From Thermohalobaculum sp039821125 (GTDB lineage Bacteria; Pseudomonadota; Alphaproteobacteria; Rhodobacterales; Rhodobacteraceae): a stretch of 64,000 nt of DNA. Below are positions 44,924 to 54,280 of the stretch, piece by piece. The position numbers and the translations under genes are program-made. Position 1 is the first letter of the stretch; each line of letters begins with the position of its first letter. The DNA is taken from positions 17,378 to 81,377 of the forward strand of contig JBCBOR010000014.1 in assembly GCA_039821125.1 (NCBI GenBank), given 5' to 3'. Under the pieces are notes generated by a model that worked only from the letters and a program-made list of their open reading frames with translations, was not told the DNA's origin and made no database searches.

Positions 44924-46218
44924 CGACGAGACCCACATGGACGGCTCGGACGCCCGTCATCGTCGGGGGCGTTGCCCTTGGCGTGCTGATCGGAGGGTTC
45001 GGGCTTTGGAGCACCCAGGTCGAGATTGCCGGTGCCATCGTTGGTTCCGGTCAGATCATGGTCGACACGGACAAGCAGGTGATCAACCATCCGATCGATG
45101 GTGTTGTGGTCGAGCTGCCCGTGCGCAATGGCGACCGGGTCGAGGCGGGCGATCTCCTGGTCCGGCTCGATGACAGCGATTTGCGCTCGCGCTTGAACGC
45201 GGCCGAGGGGGAGCTGTTCGAGCTTCTCGCAAAGGAAGCGCGCCTGCGTGCCGAGGTCGATCAGACCAACGAACTGGATCTGGACGAGGTGCTGGCCCGC
45301 GCTGTCGAGCAAGATCCCTCCATCGGTCGTCTCGTCGCGCGCCAGCGCCGCCAATTGCGTGACGATCTGGCGATGCTTGAGAAGAATCAGGACCTTATCC
45401 TTCGGCGCATTGCGCAGATCGAACAGCAGATCGAGGGGTTGACGCTGCAATACGAAGCCAAGCGTCAGCAGATAGAACTCGTCGCGGCAGAGGTCGTCAC
45501 GGCGCGTGACCTGCGCAGGCGCGGGCTGATGCGTGCGGCGGAACTGACGGCTTTGCTGAAAGAGGACGCGTTGACCCGTGGCGAAGCTGGCGACTATCGC
45601 GCGCGGATCGGCGAGTTGAGCGCCCGGATCACGGAGTTCGAGCTCGAGGCCCTGAAACTGCCTGTCGAGTTCCGTGCCAATGCGGCAGAGGCGCTGAGCA
45701 AGCTTGTACAGCAGCGCGTCAAACTTGCGGAAAGCCGGGCGGATCTGATTGCTAAACTGGCCCGTCAGGAGATCCGCGCTCCGATCAGCGGCACGATCCA
45801 TGACAGCCAGGTTCTCGGACTCAAGTCCGTGGTGCAGGAAGGAAAGCCCATCATGTACATCATTCCCGGAGCCCGCCCGGTCGTGGCTGAGGTCAAAGTC
45901 GAGGCGACGGACATTGATCAGGTCTATGCCGGTCAGATCGCGACCTTGCGGTTCCCGGCCTTTAACCAGCGATCCACGCCGTTGTTGAAAGCGCAGGTCG
46001 AGACTGTTTCAGCCGATGCGTTTCTCGATCCGCGAACGAACCGCTCGCACTTCAAGGTGCGTGTTGTGATTGCGGAGACGGAACGCGCGGCACTCGGCGC
46101 GCAGGACCTTGTTCCGGGAATGCCCGTGGAGGCGCATTTCTCGACGGGATCTCACACACCGATGACGTACATTCTGAAGCCGGTGGGTGACTATCTTGCG
46201 CGTGCGTTCAAGACCTGA
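44920..46218 (+). CDS. HlyD/PrtE-type membrane fusion protein
   Basis: A 432-aa periplasmic adaptor anchored by one N-terminal helix (VIVGGVALGVLIGGFGLW). It has the lipoyl/barrel-sandwich motif (HPIDGVVVELPVRNGDRVEAG), a long coiled coil (about residues 85-255, Glu/Arg/Gln-rich), the second half of the lipoyl domain (IRAPISGTIHDSQV) and a beta-barrel (VEAHFSTGSHTPMTYILKPV end). It would link the ABC protein to an outer-membrane TolC channel. It ends the cassette; a perfect hairpin follows. Confidence 0.94.
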   Translation: MTTRPTWTARTPVIVGGVALGVLIGGFGLWSTQVEIAGAIVGSGQIMVDTDKQVINHPIDGVVVELPVRNGDRVEAGDLLVRLDDSDLRSRLNAAEGELFELLAKEARLRAEVDQTNELDLDEVLARAVEQDPSIGRLVARQRRQLRDDLAMLEKNQDLILRRIAQIEQQIEGLTLQYEAKRQQIELVAAEVVTARDLRRRGLMRAAELTALLKEDALTRGEAGDYRARIGELSARITEFELEALKLPVEFRANAAEALSKLVQQRVKLAESRADLIAKLARQEIRAPISGTIHDSQVLGLKSVVQEGKPIMYIIPGARPVVAEVKVEATDIDQVYAGQIATLRFPAFNQRSTPLLKAQVETVSADAFLDPRTNRSHFKVRVVIAETERAALGAQDLVPGMPVEAHFSTGSHTPMTYILKPVGDYLARAFKT

Positions 46219-46304
46219 ACGGCCTGTCCCGCGGGAAGCCTGTCGCTCTGCTCTCCGGACCGTGGTTGTGTTCAGAAAGGCCGAAACGAGCGTCAGACAG
46301 AGAG

Positions 46305-46330
46305 ACCCGAGGCTGACATCAGCCTCGGGT
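46305..46330. terminator. Bidirectional terminator hairpin
   Basis: A perfect 12-bp stem ACCCGAGGCTGA / TCAGCCTCGGGT with a CA loop, placed between the convergent adaptor gene (ends 46218) and proX-like gene (ends 46345). On the minus strand it is followed by CTCTCTGTCT. Confidence 0.75.
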
Positions 46331-46344
46331 AGCAGGTGTATCGG

Positions 46345-47304
46345 TCAGTTGATCCAGCCGTTCACAATGTCGGCGTTCTCGGCAACCCAGGCTTCTGCAA
46401 CATCCTGAGGATCTTCCTTGTCGCGTCCGATCTGCAGGATCCACTGGTTCACAACCGCCGGGTCCAGCGCCATCTGGCTGAGCATCTTGGCAACCGGCGG
46501 GTTACGCTCCTCCAGCGACTTCGAATAGGCGACGTAGATCGTTGCATCGGACGCGGCGCAGTTGAAGTGAGACACCTCGAGCCAGTCTTCAGCGTCGAGG
46601 TCCATGTCCTCGCATCCCTCGACACGCTCGAGCTCCTGGATCGGGGTCAGGTCATAGGCCGCGTGCACCCATTCCGGGGTCCAGTAGTAGAAGAGGATCG
46701 GCTCTTCTTTCTGGATTGCCGCCTTCAACTGCCCCTTGAACGTCGCGTCTTCGAGGATTTCCGGCTCCCAAAGCGCGTCCAGACCATAGGATTTGAACTT
46801 GACCTGCCACATCTTGGTGGACTTCCAGCCCTCGGCACCGGCCCAGTATTCGCCTTTGCCGTTGCCGTCCTTGTCGAACATTGCGGCAACCTCGGGCTTG
46901 GCGAGGTCGAGAATGGTGCGCACGCCCTTCTCGGCCATGTACGAGGGGACGTAGACCATCTGAGTGCCCTGATAGGGGATGTTCACCGCGACGCTCTGCG
47001 CGCCATCGACATACTTGTCCCAGATCCCCTGACGGTTCGGCATCCAGAGGTCGGTGTAGACGTCGGCGGTGCCATCGCCCTTGTCCATGCCGGCAGCGAT
47101 CGCGCCGCCATCGGACAGACCTTCGACGATCTCCGCCTCGCCTTCCATCGGGCCTTCGATCACGGCCTTGATGACGTGGCCGATGGCCGTCGCCCCGGTC
47201 CAGGTCAGATCGCCGATTGTGACTTTGGCGCCTTCGGCAAAGGCCGATGTTGCCGTCAGCGCAGATATCGCCCCACCGACGAGCAGATTTCGAACTAGTG
47301 TCAT
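46345..47304 (-). CDS. proX: Glycine betaine/proline-type ABC substrate-binding protein
   Basis: A 319-aa periplasmic protein of the OpuAC/ProX family that binds quaternary ammonium compounds. A Sec signal is visible (LVRNLLVGGAISALTATSAFA, split just after the hydrophobic core). The mature part has aromatic-rich stretches (LFYYWTPEWVHAAYDL) as needed for cation-pi binding and a DGGAIAAGMDKGDGTADVYT region. Start 47304 follows AGGGAGACCC; two upstream ATGs lack a site. It is the last gene of the operon with the permease and ATPase. Confidence 0.9.
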   Translation of the reverse strand: MTLVRNLLVGGAISALTATSAFAEGAKVTIGDLTWTGATAIGHVIKAVIEGPMEGEAEIVEGLSDGGAIAAGMDKGDGTADVYTDLWMPNRQGIWDKYVDGAQSVAVNIPYQGTQMVYVPSYMAEKGVRTILDLAKPEVAAMFDKDGNGKGEYWAGAEGWKSTKMWQVKFKSYGLDALWEPEILEDATFKGQLKAAIQKEEPILFYYWTPEWVHAAYDLTPIQELERVEGCEDMDLDAEDWLEVSHFNCAASDATIYVAYSKSLEERNPPVAKMLSQMALDPAVVNQWILQIGRDKEDPQDVAEAWVAENADIVNGWIN

Positions 47305-47351
47305 GGGTCTCCCTTCCATGTTGCGCAGCGTCCATCGCTGCATCGATTGGT

Positions 47352-48905
47352 TCAGTTGTTGATTGTGTTGGCCTTCTGGACCACGCGGTCGATCATCATG
47401 GCCAACAGGGCAATCGCGAGTCCGGCAACCACGCCTTTGCCGACCTCGGTGTTGTTCAGCGCCTGCACGACGATCGATCCGAGACCCCCGCCGCCAATGA
47501 AGGCCGCGATCACGACCATAGACAGGCTCATCATCACGACCTGATTGACACCGGCCATGATGGACGGCAGCGCCAGCGGCAACTCGACTTTACGCAGCAA
47601 CTGGCGTGGATTGGCCCCAAAGGCCAGAGCCGCTTCCTTGGTGCTTTCGGGCACCTGCTGGATCCCAAGAGCCGTAAGCCTGACCATGGGCGGCATCGCG
47701 AAGATCACGGTGGCCAGGATCGCTGGCGGTTTGCCCACGCCGAAGAACGCAATCGCGGGGATCAGGTAGACGAAGGACGGGATCGTCTGCATGATGTCCA
47801 GGATTGGCGTCACGAGCCGCTTGCCGAAATTCGATTTCCCGACCCAGATCCCAAGCGGCAAGCCGACCACGACGCAGACCAGCGAGGCCGCGATCACCAG
47901 AGACAGTGTGGCCATCGCCGTCTGCCACAGCCCGAACAGAGCAATATACGCGAGCGATGCGCCCACAAAGATTGCCGTGCGCGCTCCGGCCAGGTGGTAG
48001 GACACGAACAGCAAGACACCCATCACGATGGGCCAGGGCGTTCCGACAAAGACGGCCGTGATGACATTGAGCATGCTGCGAAGGACGTCGGTGATCCCGT
48101 CGAAGAGGAACGAGTAGAAGGCCGTTGCATAGCCGACAGCATCATCGATCTTCTGCTGAACAAAGGTTCTGAGGTTGACCGGTGGCGCACCGTCGCGCGC
48201 CGGTTCGCGTTTCACCGTGCGCTCTCCGTCGTCACCGCGCGGGTAGCTGACGGTGTCCGGGCGATCCAGCCACACAAGCGCCGGAAACTCGCTGATCGCC
48301 AGGCAGTCGAACCGCTCCTTGAAGCTGACCTGCTCGCCCTTCTGCAAGGCACGCGATTGCTTCACGCAGGCACGCTCGTCGGGAGCAAACTGCGTGGATC
48401 GATAGAGGGTCAATGGGGCGACCAACGCAAAGATCAGCGCGGCCATAATCAGGCGGGACCCCACGAAACCGAAGTTCGTCTTGTTGTCGATGCGCCATTT
48501 CTCGTATTGCCGCGCATAGAAGCGATCCGCGAGCCACGCGAAGAGAAGTCTGCCAAGAACGAAAACGAGCACCGTCGTGATCAGATGCGTCTGGGTCCAG
48601 CTCTCAAATCGCTCGACCAGATAGGCCTTGCTTGCGCTATCTGCATTTTCAGCCGCGGCGCGTGAGAATTTGTAGACAAGCGCGAGGTTCACCGCAGCAA
48701 CGAGGTCGATGACGAAGCCGATGGCAAAGAGCAGCCAGTTGCCGCGGAGCGCCGCCCAGATCCAACTGCCGAGCAACGCGGCCTTGTTCAGGTGAAGCCT
48801 TGGCAGCGTCGCCTTCTGGATCCTCAGAAAGACATCGGCGTAGTAGTCGCCATTCTTCTGAGCAAACTCGATGAAGGGTGCGCGGGTATCGGGGTCTGTC
48901 GCCAT
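47352..48905 (-). CDS. proW: Glycine betaine/proline-type ABC permease
   Basis: A 517-aa permease, longer than E. coli ProW, with an N-terminal membrane part (residues ~45-180), a hydrophilic periplasmic/cytoplasmic segment (about 190-265), and a C-terminal transport domain with the EAA loop ESTKEAALAFGANPRQLLRKV-type sequence (split near residue 425). The C-terminal helices (GVNQVVMMSLSMVVIAAFIG) match ProW/OpuAB. It starts 3 bp after the ATPase gene stop. Confidence 0.9.
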   Translation of the reverse strand: MATDPDTRAPFIEFAQKNGDYYADVFLRIQKATLPRLHLNKAALLGSWIWAALRGNWLLFAIGFVIDLVAAVNLALVYKFSRAAAENADSASKAYLVERFESWTQTHLITTVLVFVLGRLLFAWLADRFYARQYEKWRIDNKTNFGFVGSRLIMAALIFALVAPLTLYRSTQFAPDERACVKQSRALQKGEQVSFKERFDCLAISEFPALVWLDRPDTVSYPRGDDGERTVKREPARDGAPPVNLRTFVQQKIDDAVGYATAFYSFLFDGITDVLRSMLNVITAVFVGTPWPIVMGVLLFVSYHLAGARTAIFVGASLAYIALFGLWQTAMATLSLVIAASLVCVVVGLPLGIWVGKSNFGKRLVTPILDIMQTIPSFVYLIPAIAFFGVGKPPAILATVIFAMPPMVRLTALGIQQVPESTKEAALAFGANPRQLLRKVELPLALPSIMAGVNQVVMMSLSMVVIAAFIGGGGLGSIVVQALNNTEVGKGVVAGLAIALLAMMIDRVVQKANTINN

Positions 48906-48908
48906 GGA

Positions 48909-49961
48909 TCACGCCTCCCCCTTGATGGCATGCAGCAGGGCATCTTTCGTCACGACACCGATCGCGGCCCCGTCGCTCTTGATGACAATCGGTTTGTCCT
49001 GATCGACCGCGAGCCCGACCAGCGTGTCCAGATCGTCCTCGGGGTGGGCTGTCGGGCAGCTTTCGACGGGCGGCAGGGTGTCCTGAAACGCTTCAAGCGG
49101 TTTCATGACCGTGTGGGCAAAGACCAGTTTCAGCTTCGAGATCCCTGCAACGAAATCGGCGACATAGTCATCCGCGGGCTGGGTGACGATCTCCTCTGGC
49201 GTGCCGGTCTGTACGATCTCGCCATCCTTCATGATGGCAATGCGCGTTCCCATGCGGATCGCTTCGTCCAGATCGTGGGTGATGAAGAGCGTCGTTTTCT
49301 TCATCGTCTTAGACAACTCGAGGAACTCGTCCTGAAGCCCGCGGCGGATCAGTGGATCGAGCGCACTGAACGGCTCGTCCATCAGCAGAATGTCGGGGTC
49401 AGCGGCCATGGCGCGGGCAAGGCCCACACGCTGCTGCATGCCGCCAGAGAGTTCCGAGGGCATGCGATCACCGTATCCCTGCAGGCTGACCAACTCGATG
49501 GCCCGGTCAGCAACCTGCGCGCGGGTAAAGGCGTCGACATTCCTGAGTTCCAGGGCAAAGGCAATGTTATCGCGCACGGTGCGATGGGGCAGCAGGGCCA
49601 TGTTCTGGAACACCATGCCGATCTTGTCGGCGCGCATGGCTCTCAGCGCTTCGGGATTAAGGTCCCCGACATTCACGCCGTTGATCAGGATCTCTCCGCC
49701 GGTGGGTTCGATGAGCCGGTTGATGTGGCGCACCAGCGTGGACTTGCCCGAGCCGGAGAGCCCCATGATGCAGAAGATCTCGCCCTCGCCCACGCTGATC
49801 GAGACGTCCCGGACACCTACGACGGCACCGAATTTCTCCAGCACGTCTGCCTTTGACAGATTGTCCTTGCGAACAGCGGCCATGGCCTCGTCGGCACGAT
49901 CACCGAAGATCTTCCATACGTTGCGCGTGACGACGACGCCGTTGTGCTGACCGTCACTCAT
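48909..49961 (-). CDS. proV: Glycine betaine/proline-type ABC ATP-binding protein
   Basis: A 350-aa ATPase with the ProV-type N-terminal extension before Walker A (MGLSGSGKST), Q-loop MVFQNMALLPHRTV, signature ELSGGMQQRVGLARA, Walker B LLMDEPFSALDPLIR and switch ITHDLDEAI. The C terminus (from about residue 300) has a partial CBS-like region (IVIKSDGAAIGVVTKDALL) that may sense ionic strength, as in OpuA. Its start overlaps the end of the GcvT-fusion gene. Confidence 0.93.
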   Translation of the reverse strand: MSDGQHNGVVVTRNVWKIFGDRADEAMAAVRKDNLSKADVLEKFGAVVGVRDVSISVGEGEIFCIMGLSGSGKSTLVRHINRLIEPTGGEILINGVNVGDLNPEALRAMRADKIGMVFQNMALLPHRTVRDNIAFALELRNVDAFTRAQVADRAIELVSLQGYGDRMPSELSGGMQQRVGLARAMAADPDILLMDEPFSALDPLIRRGLQDEFLELSKTMKKTTLFITHDLDEAIRMGTRIAIMKDGEIVQTGTPEEIVTQPADDYVADFVAGISKLKLVFAHTVMKPLEAFQDTLPPVESCPTAHPEDDLDTLVGLAVDQDKPIVIKSDGAAIGVVTKDALLHAIKGEA

Positions 49962-52339
49962 GCACGGGCCTTTTCACGCTTGGGATCTATGAACGGGATC
50001 GCTGTCACGCGGCAGGGCAAGCGCTTCATGTGGCCGTCGAGTTTGCCGACCTCCAACTCACCACCTTCAGCCGCGTTCTCGACCGCGATGCGTGCCATGG
50101 CGATGGCGTGTCCAAGCTGCGGAGAGAAACAAGAGGACGTCACGACGCCGACCTGTTCCCGCCCGACGAAGACCCCATCGCCGTGCCGAGGGTGCTCGGC
50201 GCCGCTGAAGGTCAGACCGACAAGTTTGCGGCGCGGGGCGGCGGCGTTTCGCTCCAGCGCGGCGCGGCCGAGGAAGTCGTCCTTCTTGAAATCCACGGCG
50301 AACCCGAGACCTGACTCGAGCGCATCGGTGTCCGGCCCAAACTCGTTCCCGGCCATCATCAAACCGGCTTCGACCCGCAGCATCTCCAGTGCGTCGCCGC
50401 CCATGGGCTTGAGGCCATGTTTGGCACCGGCCTCCATCAGAGCATCCCAGATCTCCAGCGCATCGTTTTGATCGCAGAGTATCTCGTAGCCCAATTCCCC
50501 CGTGAAGCCCGTCCGGCAGAGCTGGAACACGGGGCCATCCCGATCACGCAGGCGCGCGATGGTGAAGCCGAACCATTTCAGATTCTCCAGCGCAGGTCGG
50601 TGCGGCTGTGTGAACACGATCTCGCCGAGGATATCGCGCGACTTCGGACCCTGCAGCGCAAGGTTTGGCATCTTCGCGCCCAGCGAATGGATATGGGCCT
50701 GAAGTCCGAGCTTCTCTGCCTGCTCACGCAGATGCAGAGCCGAGTTGTCTGATCCGCAACACCAGCGGAACACCGCAGGCTCGAGCCTGAACAGCGTGCC
50801 GTCGTCCAGAACCGAGCCTCGCTCATCACACATCAGGGCGTAGAACCCGCGATGTTGGGACAGTTTGGTGACGTTCCGTGTCAGGCAATGCTGCAACAGG
50901 GTTTCGGCATCCGGCCCGACGATGTCGAACTTCCTCAGACCGGACATATCCTGAAGCGACGCCGCGTTCCGACATGCCCAGTACTCATCAATCGCACCGG
51001 TGCTGTCGAACTGCGTTGGCATCCAGATGTCCCGTGCGGGCTGAAAGCTGGACGTGAGGGCCGAGGTGCGCGGATGAAAGGCGCTGTGGCGTGTCAGCTT
51101 TCCTTGATCCTCGGGCTGTGCGCGCCATGAAACCGAGTGCGTGATTGGCGTGCCCTCCTCGTAGATGCGCACATGAATGTCTGTAGGGTTCCAGCCGTTG
51201 ATCGGATCGACGTCGTCCGGGCAGGCCGTCGAGACACAAACCAGGTCCGTCAGTGCCTGCAGGCAGACGTAATCGCCAGGCCGGGACCAGGCCTCGTCCG
51301 CAGAGATGACATGGTCCTGCCAGTCGATCCACGAGTTGAAGAAGAAGTTGATCGCCGGCCATGCGCGGCGCCGCTGGATCCCGAACGGCTCGAACACGTC
51401 CGAGATGTTGTCCGAGCAATTGATATGTCCGGGGAAGCCGCGTTCTTCATAGCCCCGCGCCGTACATGCCAAAGCGAACGTGTCGTGACGCCCGACCGTG
51501 TCCTGGCGCACCTGCAACAGCGGTTTGATGTCCTGATCGAAGAACTTGTCGGCAAGTCCGGGCAGCGGATAGGCGCTGCGCGCCATCGTGCGTGATACGG
51601 TCGATTCGATGCAGCGCTCGACGCCCGCGTCCAGTGCACGCGCCCGCATCGCCATAAAGTCGGAGCATTGCTGTCCCTCGACATCGATGATTTGTGCGAA
51701 CTGACCCTTTTGCAGCTGGTAGGCCTGTGCGGTGGCCCGGTCGATCCTGAACTCATCGACAACACGGCCGAGCGGATCGGGCAGCGTCATCTCGGCGGTG
51801 GCGCCCGGCGGCGGCGTGATGTCGACCGAGAACCGGCTCCCACCGCCCTCGGAGACAAAGCCGTTCGTTACCGGGGCGATCACGAACAGATCCTGATCGT
51901 CCAGAGCGCGGGTCACAAAGATGTCGCCCGCGCTGGTCGACGCGTCGAACAAGGCGGCTATCTCGCCGGCATCGATTGTCGAATCTCGAGCACTCGCGCG
52001 CTGTGTCATGACACGCGCATCGAAAGCAGTGCTGTCGATTGGCTGGCTCTTCAGCCCGGGCAAATCGAGAGCCTCTGGCGAGAAATGCCTGCCATGTGAT
52101 GTCAGTCCCGTCACCCAGACAGGCGCAGCGCCCTCGACATTGGTGATCGAGATCAGCGAGCCTGCAGCGACGGTGAGATGACCAAGCTCTCCCCACGACA
52201 CGTCGAGTCGCCGCGTATTGCGGGTGTTGAGCCCCCGATAGCGGCGGCGTTGCAGTGCGCTCTCTGTCGACATGGCTTGCACGCGGGGCAACCCCTTTGT
52301 CTGGTCTTTTGCGGGTTTCACCGCCTTTTGGTCCGCCAC
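49958..52339 (-). CDS. DUF1989-GcvT (aminomethyltransferase-like) fusion protein
   Basis: A 793-aa fusion. Residues ~30-165 form an N-terminal domain not recognised; ~170-395 are a DUF1989 (urea carboxylase-associated) domain with DVEGQQCSDFMAM and CPDDVDPINGWNPTDIHVRI; ~400-793 are a glycine-cleavage T-protein fold (folate-binding) with LALQGPKSRDIL, CRTGFTGELGYEI and LRVEAGLMMAGNEF. T-protein relatives demethylate N-methyl compounds or DMSP using tetrahydrofolate. Co-transcription with a betaine-type importer (4-bp overlap with proV) points to catabolism of an imported methylated amine. The start is GTG 52339 without an obvious site; ATG 52273 is an alternative. Expression is probably repressed by the adjacent LacI regulator. 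Confidence 0.86.
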   Translation of the reverse strand: MADQKAVKPAKDQTKGLPRVQAMSTESALQRRRYRGLNTRNTRRLDVSWGELGHLTVAAGSLISITNVEGAAPVWVTGLTSHGRHFSPEALDLPGLKSQPIDSTAFDARVMTQRASARDSTIDAGEIAALFDASTSAGDIFVTRALDDQDLFVIAPVTNGFVSEGGGSRFSVDITPPPGATAEMTLPDPLGRVVDEFRIDRATAQAYQLQKGQFAQIIDVEGQQCSDFMAMRARALDAGVERCIESTVSRTMARSAYPLPGLADKFFDQDIKPLLQVRQDTVGRHDTFALACTARGYEERGFPGHINCSDNISDVFEPFGIQRRRAWPAINFFFNSWIDWQDHVISADEAWSRPGDYVCLQALTDLVCVSTACPDDVDPINGWNPTDIHVRIYEEGTPITHSVSWRAQPEDQGKLTRHSAFHPRTSALTSSFQPARDIWMPTQFDSTGAIDEYWACRNAASLQDMSGLRKFDIVGPDAETLLQHCLTRNVTKLSQHRGFYALMCDERGSVLDDGTLFRLEPAVFRWCCGSDNSALHLREQAEKLGLQAHIHSLGAKMPNLALQGPKSRDILGEIVFTQPHRPALENLKWFGFTIARLRDRDGPVFQLCRTGFTGELGYEILCDQNDALEIWDALMEAGAKHGLKPMGGDALEMLRVEAGLMMAGNEFGPDTDALESGLGFAVDFKKDDFLGRAALERNAAAPRRKLVGLTFSGAEHPRHGDGVFVGREQVGVVTSSCFSPQLGHAIAMARIAVENAAEGGELEVGKLDGHMKRLPCRVTAIPFIDPKREKARA

Positions 52340-52354
52340 ATCAAGGGAATCGCA

Positions 52355-52374
52355 TGATGTAACCGGTTACATCA
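52355..52374. promoter_or_regulatory. Perfect LacI-type palindromic operator
   Basis: TGATGTAACC/GGTTACATCA is a perfect 20-bp palindrome with the central CG step typical of LacI/PurR-family sites. It lies in the divergent space between the fusion-gene start (52339) and the LacI-family gene (52438), so it likely controls both. Confidence 0.85.
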
Positions 52375-52437
52375 AGACGCTTGCCGTAACGTCTCGTCAA
52401 GCGTTAATGTCAGAAACCTTCTCGCCGGAGTGATGCG

Positions 52438-53445
52438 GTGGCCCAGAAAATCGGTAGAATTCGCGATGTTGCACGGGAGACCGGGCTTTCCACGGCGACG
52501 ATCTCGCGTGTGATGAATGGCGCGAAAAACGTGTCGCCAGAGACCCGTAAGCGCGTTCTGGATGCATGCTCGAAGCTGGACTACCTGCCAAACCCTGCGG
52601 CCCGCGCTCTTTCGACATCCAAGTCCAGAACGATCGCGGCGATCATTCCAACCATCGAACATTCGATCTATGCGAAGTACATTGCTGCGATCGAGCAAAC
52701 GCTTTCGGAGAGCGGCTACTCGCTGGTCCTCGCCATCTCGAAGGGGGATGATGACACTGAACTTCAGGCGGCGCGAAAGCTTCTGGGCATGGGGGCGCAG
52801 GCCTTCATTCTGAGCGGCGGCGCACACAGCCCGGACCTGATGGCGCTGTTCGCACGGCGGAATGTTCCGTTTGTTTTTTCATCCATCTGGGACCTTCAGA
52901 GCGAGATCCCGACGATCGGTTATGACAATGCGGATCTGGCGTACAACGCTGTCGAGTATCTCGTTCACAAGGGTCACCGCGAGATCGCTGTACTGCACGG
53001 ACCGCTCGCAGAAAGCGACCGCACCCGAGCACGTCTCGACGGGGTTCTGAGGGCCGACCGCGAGGATTTGGCACTCAGCTTCTTCGAGACGTCGCTCGAT
53101 GTTGCGGGCGGCCGGGAGGCCGTCGACCGGCTTCGGGAGCGGTCGCCGAACGCCACCGCGGTCTTGTGTTTCTCCGACGTTCTCGCGCTCGGGTGCTATT
53201 TCGGATTCATGAATGTGGGGCTTTCGGTTCCTGATGACATCTCGGTTATGGGCTTCGACAATTTGGATTGGTCAGCTTCCGTCCTTCCCGGCCTTACGAC
53301 CATCGACCTTCCCGCTGCGGATATGGGAAGGAACGTCGCGGCCCAACTCGTCTCACATCTTGAAAGTGGCACACCTGTCGCCCCGACGCATCTGGACGGA
53401 GTGATCGTCGAACGGGCATCGGTCGCCGACCTCGCGGCACGTTAG
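52438..53445 (+). CDS. LacI-family transcriptional regulator
   Basis: A 335-aa repressor with GTG start preceded by CCGGAG. The N-terminal HTH is textbook: IRDVARETGLSTATISRVMN, followed by the hinge region YLPNPAARALSTSKS. The C-terminal half is a periplasmic-binding-protein-like effector domain (IEHSIYAKYIAAIEQ through LACYFGFMNVGLSVPDDISV-type segment). It is divergent from the betaine-type operon with a perfect operator between them; the effector could be a quaternary amine or a breakdown product. Confidence 0.93.
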   Translation: MAQKIGRIRDVARETGLSTATISRVMNGAKNVSPETRKRVLDACSKLDYLPNPAARALSTSKSRTIAAIIPTIEHSIYAKYIAAIEQTLSESGYSLVLAISKGDDDTELQAARKLLGMGAQAFILSGGAHSPDLMALFARRNVPFVFSSIWDLQSEIPTIGYDNADLAYNAVEYLVHKGHREIAVLHGPLAESDRTRARLDGVLRADREDLALSFFETSLDVAGGREAVDRLRERSPNATAVLCFSDVLALGCYFGFMNVGLSVPDDISVMGFDNLDWSASVLPGLTTIDLPAADMGRNVAAQLVSHLESGTPVAPTHLDGVIVERASVADLAAR

Positions 53446-53519
53446 ACGCTGCCGGACCGCAGGATCGCCCCCTTTCGACAGCCCCTGTCCGAGCAGCCAA
53501 CGGCGCGGTAACAAGAGCC

Positions 53520-54275
53520 ATGGCACGAGATCGCGATCACCGACGCAGGCGCATTCTGTCCGAACTGGAACAGCGCCCGTCCTTGCGTGTGTCCGAACTG
53601 GCCGGGCGCCTTGGCGTCTCGGCCGAGACGGTGCGCCGGGATCTGGACGCGCTGACCGCCGAGGGGCAGATCGACCGGACCTATGGCGGTGCGATGCGGC
53701 GCCGGTCGCTCGAGCCAAGCGTCTCGGAGCGTCACAACATTCGTGCAGAAGAACGCGAGCGGATTGCACGCCGCGCGTGTCCGCTGTTGCAGGGCGCTGG
53801 CTGCGTGATGATCGGCTCTGGAGCGACCACGGTGCATCTCGCGCGGCGTATCGCGTTGGAGATGAACAATCTTACGGTCATTGCGCATTCCTTCGGCGTC
53901 GCGACGGTGCTTGCGCTCAATCCGACGATAACGGTGCTGATGGCCCCCGGCATCTACAATGCGGGAGAGGGTGCGGTGCACGGCGCCGAGACAATCGATT
54001 TCCTGGATGGGTTTCACGTGGATTGGGCCGTTCTCGGCGCCAGCGGCTTGGACAAGGATGGTCCCAGCGATGCGCTGCTGGACGCAGGCCACGTCTACCG
54101 CCGAATGGTTGCGCGCGCGGAGTGCGCGATGCTGGTTGCGGATTCGTCCAAGTTCAACAGACGTTTTCCGGCCCGCTGGGCCGCATGGGACAGCGTTTCA
54201 TGTCTCGTGACCGATGCTGAGCCGCCTGATGATCTGTTCGGGGACAGCGAAGCGCCGGATGTCTTGGTGGCTTGA
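53520..54275 (+). CDS. DeoR-family transcriptional regulator
   Basis: A 251-aa regulator with the DeoR HTH (RRRRILSELEQRPSLRVSEL, LAGRLGVSAETVRRDL) and a sugar-phosphate-sensing DeoRC domain (MIGSGATTVHLAR, VLGASGLDKDG, ADSSKFNRR). It lies 74 bp after the LacI gene in the same direction and convergent to the aminotransferase gene six bp downstream, so it may control the kinase/aminotransferase pair. Confidence 0.92.
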   Translation: MARDRDHRRRRILSELEQRPSLRVSELAGRLGVSAETVRRDLDALTAEGQIDRTYGGAMRRRSLEPSVSERHNIRAEERERIARRACPLLQGAGCVMIGSGATTVHLARRIALEMNNLTVIAHSFGVATVLALNPTITVLMAPGIYNAGEGAVHGAETIDFLDGFHVDWAVLGASGLDKDGPSDALLDAGHVYRRMVARAECAMLVADSSKFNRRFPARWAAWDSVSCLVTDAEPPDDLFGDSEAPDVLVA

Positions 54276-54280
54276 GCCCC

